DNA of 64,000 bases. Source: Eucommia ulmoides (taxonomy: Eukaryota; Streptophyta; Magnoliopsida; Garryales; Eucommiaceae). The position numbers were made by a program, and so were the translations under genes. The stretch spans positions 36,469,534-36,533,533 of the forward strand of contig CM028330.1 of NCBI GenBank assembly GCA_016647705.1, in the 5' to 3' direction. Below are positions 7,760 to 17,626 of the stretch, piece after piece. Under the pieces are notes generated by a model. The model worked only from the letters and a program-made list of their open reading frames with translations, ran no database searches and was not told where the DNA came from. Position 1 is the stretch's first letter. Each line of letters opens with the position of its first letter.

Positions 7760-9916
7760 ATGTCTTAGGAAACAAACAGAGGCTTGTCTGATGAAACACT
7801 AGAAAAGATGGACGTCAAACTTTTCTACAAAGCCTTGGAGTGAAAGTTTGAATGGTTGAATTCGCGGTTTGAGCATGACTGACTAGAAAAAGTCGAGTCT
7901 AGTTTACAAAAGGGGTAGCCACCTAAAACTTCTAATGTGTAACAAAGAAAGAGGAATCTGCATTTGTTTGAATATGAAGATGTTTATGGGGATGACCTAG
8001 ATAAAGAAGATCGTGCCTCTAATGCGAGCTTGGGCAGATTTGGGTATGAATATGGGAATAGAAGAGATAGACATGGGGAGCGGATTGATAATAACTTGGG
8101 ATGCATCAAGGTGAAGATATTGTCATTCTAAGGAAAAAAAGACCCTGAAGCATACTTGGAGTGGAAAAAGAATGTGGAATTGATCTTTGAGTACCACAAC
8201 TACTCCGAAGAGAAAAAGGTAAAACTCGTTGTAATTGAGTTTATTAACAATGCTATAATATGGTAGGATCAACTTATGATAATAGAGGAAAAACCATGAA
8301 AGGCTTATCGAGACGTAGGCGAAAATGAAAGTCATCATGAGGAGGCGATTTATCCTTAGTCACTACTATATGGACTTGTATCAGAAATTACAAAGCTTTA
8401 CATAAGGCTATCGGAGCGTGGATGATTACTACAAGGAGATGGAGATCGTTATGATCCGGGCTAATGTCGAGGACGATAGAGAAACTACCATGGTAAGGTT
8501 CTTGAATGGGCTGAATTGGGACATTGCCAACATGGTGGAGTTGTAACATTACGTGGAGTTGGAGGACATGGTTTACATAGCCATAAAGGTGGAACGACAG
8601 TTTAAAAGGAAAGAAACTCGGTCATTTCAAAATCCGAGCTCCTCTACTTCATGGAGGCCGAATAGGAAAAAAGATGAAAGCATTATTTTAAAGTCCAAAA
8701 CCGAACCACTAAAAAGGAGAGACGATGTGCCCAATGTCAACGAAGTTAAAACCAAAACTTAAATTAGTAACCGTGATATTAAATATTTTCGTTGTTTGGG
8801 AGTAGGTCATATAGCTTCACAATGCCCAAATAAGAGGACCATGATAGTTGTGTTGATGAAAATGTGGAAACCGAAAGCGAGAGTGATTATGACCAGATGC
8901 CACCACTTGAGGATGCTTGTGATGATGATGTGGAGTACCTGGTGGAGGGAGAGTTACTTATGGCAAGGCATGCTCTAAGTGCCCAAGTTGCGAAGAATGA
9001 CATAGAATAATAAAGGGAGAATGTTTTTCATACTAGGTGCCATGTCAACAACAAGGTATGTAGTATGATCATTGATGGGAAAAGTTGTACTAATGTGGCT
9101 AGCACTACTTTAGTAGAGAAACTGAATTTACGTACCTTGAAACACCCTAGACCATATAAGTTGCAGTGGCTAAATGATTATGGGGAGATTTGGATAAATA
9201 ATCAAGTGTTAGTTTTCTTTCCAATTGGGAAGTACAAGAATGAAATACTTTGTGATGTTGTTCCAATTCATGCGGGTCATATATTGTTGGGTAGGCCGTG
9301 ACAATTTGATAGAAAGGTTACTCATGATGGGTTCAAGAATAGGCACTCATTTGTCAAAGACAATAAAATTATTACTCTTATGTCGTTAACTCCAAGATAA
9401 GCGTATAAGGATCAAATGAAATTGAAAAGAAAGAACGAGTTGAAAAAAACTGGTAAGACCGAGAGTTCAAAAAAAGATGAGAAAAAATGGAGTGAAAAGA
9501 GAAAAGGGAGTGATTGATATCAAGAGTGTTTTTTTTATTCAAATCAGCCTATATTTGTGCTATTGTACAAAGAGGCGTATTTTAGTACTAATGAACTTGA
9601 CCAATCTTTGCCTAGCATTGTTGTTTCTTTGTTGCAGGAATTTGAGGACGTGTTCCCTAACGACGTGCTTAGTGGATTGCCAACTATTCAAGGCATAGAG
9701 CATCAAATTGACTTTATGTTGGTTGCAACAATTCCTCATCATCCATCCTACAGGAGTAATCCAGAAGAGGTGAAGGAACTTCAAAGGCAAGTGTAGGGGT
9801 TGCTAGCCAAAGGACACGAAAGAGAGAGCATGAGTCCGTGCGCGGTACCAGTACTACTTGTGCCTAAGAAGGATGGAACTTGGCGTATGTGTGTTGGTAA
9901 ATGTTCTATCATTTAG
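7760..9916 (+). pseudogene. Ty3/gypsy gag-pol remnant (gag, protease, start of RT)
   Basis: Fragments appear in polyprotein order on the plus strand. The gag capsid part has KKDPEAYLEWKKNVELIFEY near 8140. VELEDMVYIAIKVERQFKRK follows near 8550. A zinc knuckle at 8786-8829 reads YFRCLGVGHIASQC, its first Cys changed to Tyr (C-x2-C-x4-H-x4-C family). The aspartic protease region (9050-9300) has MIIDGKSCTNVA in place of the usual D-S/G-G active loop, and ends HAGHILLGRP. RT begins at 9560 with EFEDVFPNDVLSGLP and reaches [20 protein letters not shown]. It is cut at about 9918 by an LTR of another family, before the YxDD catalytic motif. Several in-frame stops are present. The wording resembles CRM-like chromovirus polyproteins; the clade is a guess. 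Confidence 0.8.
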
Positions 9917-9918
9917 CC

Positions 9919-12138
9919 TGTTGGCCCAGAGAGCTACTACCCAAGGGAGGATGAATTGTGTAGTTATTAAAATTTAACAATTAACCACTTAAACACAAAT
10001 AATTAATTTCCCTAAATCAATTATTATCTTTATACGTAGTGGATATATGTTTAATTCTAAATACACACCCAAACACAAGATAGAAAATAAATCAACGTAG
10101 CACATAAGAATTTATCCTAGATCGGTCAAACTAATCTTGCCTATGTCCAGTCCCCCAAGCTCCACATAGATTCGTAATCCACTAAACCTCTTGATTTCTT
10201 TACTAGGTAAGAACCAAATCCTTACAACTCATGATTCTTTTACAGGCACATAACCAACCTTTACAATTTACCCTTTCCACGGGTCAAGGATGATCCCTAT
10301 CTTTTTACCAGGCTAAAGATGACGAGACTAAAGATAAATCTAACACTCTCTCACTTATCATTTTTACAGGGAATGATGAACCTTTACAAATCACTCAAAA
10401 AGCAATTTAATTGTTGGATGAATCAAAATCTAATTCTTTTCAAGAAAAAAGAATAACTTAATCTTTTTACTAAGACAAAGATCACACTCTAATATTTTTC
10501 ACATGAAAAATATCGAAATCTAGCTACCTTGACTAGACACCATCGCAAATGTGTCTAATCCTCTCAAACTCACAAATAGAAAAAAATATGAGTTTTTTCC
10601 CACAAGGAGCTTCTACCACCTTAATACGAATATACTCAATTAATGTTTCAAACAATTACTACGTGATAGATATGATGTGAGACAATTCAAATATGATCAA
10701 TAAATAAAGTGGGTAGCACAAATTTAACACATAATCAGATAATTAGGCAGAAATTGTTTAAAATGGTTTTCTGGTTTTTAAGTTCAAAATGATTTTTCTA
10801 ACAATCATATACCAAACAATTTAAGATAAATAAATCTTCAAGGAAAATTAAGAAAGCTTGGATAGATCTCACCGGGAAAACACTGAAGACAATGACAATG
10901 TAGCAAATAGAACTCAAATTAGTGATGCCAAACAACAAGCGCTTTAGATCAAGAACTTATAGCAAATCTTTCGTAAAAATCTCAGCATAAATCTCACTCC
11001 TATAAAAACTCAAACTGATAATTCTTGATGTACTAAACGCAACGGCTAGTTTTTCAAAGATATACCATAAAATGACACTCTTAATATTCCATATATCATT
11101 ATCTTTCATCTTAGGTATATTCCACTTAAAAATAACTTTTAAATCTCTCATTTAAGTTCATAAAAACTATTCTCAATTTAAAACCATTGAAATAGGAATT
11201 ATTAAATCATTTAAATTAGGAGAATCTCAAAATATATGGGTCATATCAATAGGGATCACATAATAGGTTGTTAATATCTCAATTATATTCAAATCCTCCA
11301 AATTCGTTTCTTGAAATCATAAAAAATGGATAATTTTTATCAAGAGACCAAATCAGCTGATCCCAACTGAATTAGTCGATTGACCGATTTACACCAGTCG
11401 GTTGATCGACCAATGCTAACTTCCAATTAGTCGTTGGCATAACACTAGCCGATTGACTTATTATGCCCAATCGATTGACCGATTAAATGAGTGTCATCCA
11501 CTTTTCTACCATTTCATCTACTAACTCAAACGGTTGACCACTTATCTCAATTGGGTTGATCGATTGGATCAATGTGCTCATTTTTTTACGCATTTCAACT
11601 ACTGTTTCAAATAGTTAACCGACCTTCTTCATTCGATTGACTGACTAGATCAGTAGCACTTCGTTTTAACTCCTAAAACTTACCGTTTGATTCAGTTGAC
11701 CAATTGCTTTTCTGGGTTGACCGAATTGACCAAAAAACTCAATTTTTATACTTTAAAACATATTTTTCAATTAGGTCAATTATCAAATTCATCTAACACA
11801 TACAATATCTTATTTTAGGATCTTAAACTTATCACTTCTTATCATGACACATATAATCAACTCATTTTAAATATCACATGTGATCCTAATTCAGGTTGCA
11901 TTAAGAGTATATAAGTAAAGAGTTATTTTCACCTATTTTTCTTCAAAGTCTTCAATACTTTTTACATCTTCATTACGTTCATCTTCATTACATTCATCTT
12001 GCACCCTTTATGTTTTTTTAATCAGATCTTCTTCTTAATCACATGCATGGAACTATAAATCTAAAATACTCGATAAAACCATTAATTCCACAAAAAAATA
12101 TCAATACTTAATTGTTCATCAAAACCTTGGGTTCCACA
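9919..12138 (-). mobile_element. Long LTR (family L), copy 1
   Basis: It begins TGTTGGCCCAGAGAGC on the plus strand; its 5' end on the minus strand is at 12138 (TGTGGAACCCAAGGTTTTGA). It aligns in the same order with copies at 15249, 20650, 25541 and 39220. Landmarks are the TACCCAAG..GGATGAATTG end, a stem-loop-rich zone (10195-10500), W-box clusters (11340-11740) and an AATTAAG near the 5' end. No PBS or coding adjoins it, so it looks like a solo LTR, yet the flanking five bases (TAGCC and TTACT) do not match. It separates gypsy pol from possible organelle-derived DNA. Confidence 0.75.
11340..11740 (-). promoter_or_regulatory. W-box cluster in LTR copy 1
   Basis: At least eight TTGACC/TTGACT cores, the WRKY factor binding core, occur between 11379 and 11730, mostly within CGATTGACCGAT-like units. 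The cluster lies in the presumptive U3 enhancer zone. All other long copies of this LTR have similar but diverged clusters (15720-16010, 20660-20760, 26930-27210, 39640-39900). Confidence 0.45.
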
Positions 12139-12600
12139 TTACTTGGAGATGCTCCTCCCCGCCGATCAAGCAGCGACGCTGCTCGTGATAAGTTTAGCTT
12201 GTTGCGGCTATCGTTCATTCGGATAAGTCAAGTCCCTTCGGTCGGTTCGCTCAAGCGGTCTTCCCTTATCTTCCCTAACCTTCAAAGTGGTTCTCGTTTG
12301 AGAAAGGAGCACCAGTCGAGCGCCCTGAATGAAGAAGATAGATCTAGAAGGAACCAAAGCAAGCAAGGAACTCCACGTTTCGCGGTAGTGTGTGCTTGCT
12401 TTGTAGAAGTAGTAGTGCAAGATTCAATTAAATAAAGCGGGTTTGCACTTCACTTAAGAGTATATATGCGCTTAAGAGTATATGTTAGTGAAATCGGGCA
12501 AGGAACCGGCCTTAGTGAAATAGGCAGCTTTAACTAGACGAAGCAAGGAACGCTACTATAACTAAGAAAGCGCGAAACGTTCCTATTAACTTAACTACGG
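12139..12600. other. Possible mitochondrial-like insertion
   Basis: The base composition jumps to clearly higher G+C exactly at the LTR edge, with wording typical of plant mitochondrial intergenic DNA (CCCTTCGGTCGGTTCGCTC, AAGAAAGCGCGAAACG). It shares several 20-40-bp modules, inverted, with 62603-62950: AATAAAGCGGGTTTGC, CTTAAGAGTATATATGCG and AGCAAGGAACG. The 107-codon open frame at 12112-12435 resembles nothing I know. No mitochondrial gene is recognised, so the origin is inference. Confidence 0.35.
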
Positions 12601-12619
12601 TAAGGCTGGAATTTTAAAG

Positions 12620-13899
12620 GTTACAAATTGACCTTTGGAAAGGGCGTTGGATTTATCGCTTCCATTGTTCCGAAGAACTCATCATGAACAGCCAAGACAA
12701 ACCTCTAATGGCCTACCACTGGCTGAACACGAGGAACAAGGAAATGAGTTCATCCCTCCAACCAAGAACCTTTTCCAACAAATATTGATTTACATTAAGT
12801 GTTAGAACTACATTTGACCTGATTCTCAACAATCTGTGATATGTAGAAAACCTTACTCAGGTTCGGTCAAAACAAAAAATAAACAAAATAAGAGTCTTGA
12901 ACTACGTAATGGCTTGATGCTTAGCAAGTCTAAGATACGTAGGCGCTCCGATGAGGTTCGGTCGAGCCAGGTTGAAATAAATAAATAATAAATGTTTAAT
13001 TTATTGTTTCCTTGTCGGTTTCAGTCTCAGACTAAAAAGACACCCCGGAATTGGTTTCTCTAACCCAGAACCTTTCCACCCAATATTGATTTACTGTTCT
13101 TATTAGAACTACATTTTGCCTGATTCTAAAACATAGGAGATATGTAGGAAATCCCCTAAATAGGTATAGTCATAACTAGGAGACGGCAATGAATCATCAT
13201 TCTCCAAACATTACGGCGTAATCCTCTAGGACTTGTCATTTAGTCTCATTTGAGAAGATTTCTTACCTGTCAGGAAGGAATTTAGTCTTCCCATGGATGA
13301 TACAGTGAGTCCAAAGTATTTACTTTCCTAAGAAGCTACGAAGATGATAATGAGTCGTCATTCTCCAAACGCTACATTGTAATCCTCTAGGACCGGTCAT
13401 TCAGACTCATTTGAGAAGATTTTTTACCCGTTAGGAAGGAATGTAGTATTCTTATAGATGATATAGGGATTCCAAAGTATTCGCTTTCCAAGGAAGATAC
13501 GGAGTTGGTGATGAGTCGGCAATCTACAGATGCTACAGCGTAATCCTCTAGGATTGGCCATTTAGCCTTCTTTGAGAAAATTCCTTACCCGTTGGGAAAG
13601 AATGTAGTTTTCCTAAAGGATGATACAATGGGTCCAATCTATTCTCTTTCCTTGGAAGTTATTGCAACTCTAGTGATGATGCAATGAGTCCAAAGTATTC
13701 ATTTTCCTAGGAGGTTAGTTTTTTGTATTCCCTGAGGATGATGCAACGAGTCCCAAGTATTCACTTTCCTAAAGGACTTTAATGTTTTCCTAGCTTAGTT
13801 AGTTTAAATTTCTTGTCTTTACTTTTCTTTTGCAGAACAAAATGTTTGTGTCTCCTTCATTGTCATTACGAGTAAACTCGCATGACAAAGAGGGCCAGT
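12620..13899 (+). mobile_element. 3' untranslated internal region of an Ogre/Tat-like gypsy element
   Basis: It contains repeated blocks of the form GAACTAC..TGACCTGATTC followed by GATACGTAGGC (12806, 12897, 13105), then three 161-bp tandem repeats. A purine-rich ACAAAGAGGG follows and, after a few bases, an LTR starting TGTAGACACCGCATTTTG at 13900. The minus-strand element ending at 35921 has the same order (GAACTACATTCTGACC, GACAAAG, CAAAGAAGG, TGTAGACACAA), which supports the family assignment. Confidence 0.6.
13186..13800 (+). repeat. 161-bp tandem repeat array (three full units plus two partial)
   Basis: GA(A/G)TC(A/G)(T/G)CA units start at 13191, 13352 and 13513, exactly 161 bases apart. 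Each unit carries GTAATCCTCTAGGA, TTTGAGAA and GATGATACA..GAGTCCAAAGTATT. After the third unit, the last part (GATGATGCAA.GAGTCC.AAGTATTCA) repeats twice more. Confidence 0.9.
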
Positions 13900-15061
13900 T
13901 GTAGACACCGCATTTTGTTTCGCCCATTTATGTATCAGATCTAAAGTGCAAGTTTGAATAAACTTTAAACTGAGATTTAAAGGGAATGAATTTACATCTT
14001 AGATTAGATTAGATACTACATAAAATCCAAAAAAACATAAGAAAACATAAACTTGTCAATTCGATTGACTTCGATATAAATAAAAGTTTTAGGTCAATCT
14101 CGAAATTTCTAAAGTTTAGGGGGACTAAAATGACAATGTTAAAGGTTTATTTTTCATGAAAATAACTTTTAATATGATTAAATTAGTTACTACCTTTTTT
14201 AATTTAAGAAAATTTTACCAATTACCTTTGTTTTCCGTTTTGATCCCTAAAACTTTTACTATCATTGGTTTCATCTAATTGACACCAAAACTATTTCTTT
14301 AATTTTCTTGTTTAAAGTACTAATCTCAAAAAATCAAGCCAAAGCCTTGATTAAGCCAAGAATCCATCATGAAAATTAGTTACCTAAAGTAACTAGTGTC
14401 TAAGACATAGTTCAAAACTAACCAAACCGGTTTCCGTCATGACAAAACATTTAAGACCATTAAGTCATGGTCAAGTCATGACATTAAATGTCACGAATGG
14501 GTATTAATGTCCCAATACAATGTATGCATAAATGGGCATTAAATGGAAGATATCTTTACAAGATTTTCTACCAAAATATCTTAATAGCTATCTAGTTCCT
14601 TGAAAGTAACTAGCGATTATAAAGCTAACCGGACCAGTCTCCATCACATCGATGCATTTAATACCCTTCAAATCAAACTTAAATCATGGAATTAAATGCC
14701 ATAAATGACCATTAATGTTTCAATACAGTGAATGTATTAATGAGCATTAAATGAGGAAGATATTTTTTAAGTAAACATCAAATCAAGTAACTAAGTTACC
14801 AAGAGTAACTAGTACTTACCAAGCAAACCAAATCGAAATCCATCAGATCAAACATTAAATAGGCATTAAACAGCACGTGTAAAAGCATTAAATAGTCATT
14901 AATGGCCAAGATATTTGCAAGATTTGGTAAATCATTACCAAATCTCATGATTACCTAGGAAATCTAAGTAAAACTTCATCATATGGTTCTAGTTGTAGCA
15001 TTAAATGGCATTAAAGGATCACAACTAGTATTAAAAGATCATATGAAGCTGGCTGGGGAAT

Positions 15062-15085
15062 CCTGCGCATTGGTGAATGCGCAGG
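15062..15085. repeat. Perfect 10-bp stem hairpin just upstream of a TATA box
   Basis: CCTGCGCATT and AATGCGCAGG are exact reverse complements separated by GGTG. The hairpin ends 12 bases before the TATA box. Confidence 0.85.
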
Positions 15086-15097
15086 GTACCCTTTGCC

Positions 15098-15105
15098 TAT
15101 AAATA
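15098..15105 (+). promoter_or_regulatory. TATA box of the gypsy LTR
   Basis: TATAAATA in the context GCCTATAAATACCAGG, in the expected U3/R position. The minus-strand TATA boxes at 32969 and 37128 have a similar setting. Confidence 0.6.
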
Positions 15106-15248
15106 CCAGGCTGTTTTCATTCAAAAACAAGGTTTGGACAGATCCCTTCTCTTTGTAGGCTCGAATTTCTCTATCGGGTCTTGGGATTTCCTAATCTTTC
15201 TACCCCTTAAACACACTCAAATCTTACAAAAAAAGGCTCCAAAGAGGT

Positions 15249-17626
15249 TGTTGATCCTAAGATTTTGACGGACAATTAAGTGTTTATGTTTTTGGTTCAA
15301 CTAACAGTTTTATTGAGCATTTCAATTTAAAGAGTTTTAGACAGTATCATGAAGTAATTATAAAAGATGCAGAGATGATAACATCATGAAAAAATTGTAA
15401 ATGATGCAGAGATGGATACTAAGAGATTGAGGATTCCGAAGAACCTAGGAAAAACAACTCAGGTTAAATTTTAACTCTTAATGTATCCCGATTAGGGTCA
15501 CACACAACACGAAAATGCTTTTAATAATTATGTGTTTTTTTTCTACGATCCTAATTAGTTAAATTATTTGCTCCTATGTGTAATTGAAAAAGAAACATTG
15601 ATAATTGTTTAAAATTGAATTTAAGAATTTTGTGGAGCTAATTGAGAAAAGAAATCGGTTAAAGGGGTGAAAATGTCAAAGAATTGAATTGAAAGAAACC
15701 AAGGAAGAAGTTCCAACATGATCGGTTAACTTGTGGAGTGTGATTAGTCGACCTGTGTAAATTACATGAAGTCTCTGAATCGTTAGGTCGATAGATAGGT
15801 TAACTTGTGAAACTTGCTGAATCATTCGGTCGACAGATGGAGAATGGGTGGTTGACCGATGGGCGAATAAATTTTGGCTTGAGAAGTTATCTGTATCATT
15901 CAGTCAACAGACCGTGAATTACTGTCGACCGATGAGCGAGAAACAATTTACTTCAGCTACAACCTGAATCGGGCGGTCGACTTATGAGCGTTGGTCAGTT
16001 AACTGATGAGTCTGTTTCAGGTTTAAAGGATTTCGAGGATTTTGATCAAATAGTAGCCGTTACTAGCCGTTTATGGTTAAGATATGAGAGACATTTTAAG
16101 GATATGATAGTATTAAAGATATATCATTGATATTTTGTCATCCCTATAGATATGGTTCATATATTTTGGTTATTTCTCAAATTAGTTCATATAATTCTTT
16201 CTACCCTATCTTATTGAGTTTGAGAAATTATTTGAGGGACTAAATTGAATATTTAAAAAAATATTATTAAGTGAATTATACCTGGATTAAGTCTTAATGA
16301 TATATATATAGGGTATATTGGAGTAATTACTTGTCATGATTTATGCTAACTAGCCATTGGAAGGCTTGTTTTATTTTCCTATAAATAGACCTGCGTTTTT
16401 AAGATTAAAAAAAAAAATCCCAATTAATCAAATTTGAAGAGCTATTTAGTTTCTTAGTTTTCTAAGAGTCATAATTCTAAAATCATATTGAGTTCATTGT
16501 GAGATCATTTTTGAAATTTGGTCTTGAGAAAATTTGTTGTGGATTATTGTTACTACCGATTTAAAGTTTCATTGCTATTTATATTCATTCGGTGAATTCC
16601 TAGTGAGGTCATTCCAAATTATTTGCTATTAATTGTTACTTGATTTTATTATTTATTATTTGGAATTTGATTTTTGAAATTGTTTTAAGGATTTTTAATT
16701 GAAAATTATTTTTGAAACAATTTCTTGAGAAAATCTGATTACGTGCTTAATTGCTTGCTACCCATCTTTGTTTGAAATTAGATTTTGAAATTTTTACTTT
16801 TTCTATCACTAGTATCGGGACATTAATCGTGTTTAAATTTATTTGGGGTAGTAGAAACTCCGAGTGAGAAAATCACTTATCAATTTTGTAATTAGTGAGT
16901 TGAGTGTCGAATTAGATACTATTGGGAGTGTCTAATCAAGGGTAGTTGGTTTCAATCTCTTCGGGTAAAGAGATTGAGGTTTTGATCTTTTCCTAGAGTA
17001 TAAAAAGATTAAGTTTTAATTCTGCCTTTATAGAATTAACTGTGAGTGATTTATAAAGGTTTCATCATTACCTGGGAAAAGAATAATTTGAGTGTTTCTG
17101 TGAGGTTTTGATTCTTGATCCTAAGGTATAAAAAGAATTAGGTCATAATTCTCTCTGTAATAGAATTAAACTAATCTTTAGCCTGTAAAAAGATAAGGTT
17201 ATTCTTGAGTTTGGGAAAAAGAAGAGGTTATTCCTGAACTTGGGGAAAGGAATTTGTAAAGGTTGATTATGAGCCTGTGAAAATAATCATTTTTTGTAAG
17301 GGTTTGGTTCCTACCTGTTTAAAGGAATTTCAGTGGTTTAGTGGGTGCGAATCTCCGTGGGGCTCGGAGGACTATATTAGCCAAGATTAGCTTGGTGAAC
17401 CAGGATATATCGGTGTGTACTGTATTGTTTATTTTATTTACTTTATTTTGGGTTGTTTGGTGTGCACCTAGAGTTTATCACACTTATCCGCTGCTATAAA
17501 GAGATAATAATCGATTTATGATAAATTGATTAAATTAATTATTTGATTTTTGAAGTATTATTATTTGGATCAAATTTTATATCTACCCAATTCACCCTCC
17601 CTCTTGGGTAGCTTACTAGGCCAACA
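15249..17626 (+). mobile_element. Long LTR (family L), copy 2, inserted in a gypsy LTR
   Basis: It starts TGTTGATCCTAAGATTTTGA and ends CTAGGCCAACA, both matching copies 1 and 4. No PBS or coding region adjoins, so it is a solo LTR of about 2.4 kb. Flanks (GAGGT / AAAGT) do not form a clear five-base duplication. It holds the best example of the stem-loop array (16980-17330). Confidence 0.75.
16985..17327 (+). repeat. Array of at least eight short stem-loops with CCTG-type loops
   Basis: Perfect short stems follow one another: TTAATTCT/AGAATTAA (17016-17039), TAATTCT/AGAATTA (17146-17168), ATCTTT/AAAGAT (17174-17194), TTCCT/AGGAA (17231-17252), GATTAT/ATAATC (17265-17288), TTCCT/AGGAA (17308-17327) and others. 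Loops are mostly 8-12 bases, several containing GCCTGTRA or ACCTGTTT. The stems differ while loop size and loop motif recur. Confidence 0.7.

Larger units (their letters stand above)
13900..15248 (+). mobile_element. Ogre/Tat-like gypsy LTR, left part
   Basis: It starts TGTAGACACCGC right after the purine tract. Three diverged repeats of about 200-220 bp begin near 14388, 14606 and 14806 (AACTAG...), each rich in GCATTAAATG motifs. A perfect hairpin (15062-15085) and a TATA box (15098-15105) follow. The LTR is interrupted at 15249 by family-L copy 2 and seems to resume at 17627. Confidence 0.6.

Noticed and set aside
12112-12435. 107-residue open frame
   Set aside because: No recognised domain; it spans the LTR end and the organelle-like segment, so the start and the body come from different DNAs.
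13186-13800. CRISPR-like repeat array
   Set aside because: Units are 161 bp direct tandem repeats without spacers, in a plant retroelement.
17341-17400. tRNA-like or 5S-like sequence
   Set aside because: The G+C-rich patch has no cloverleaf pairing or A/B boxes; it is a conserved LTR segment also present near 21830 and 40600.
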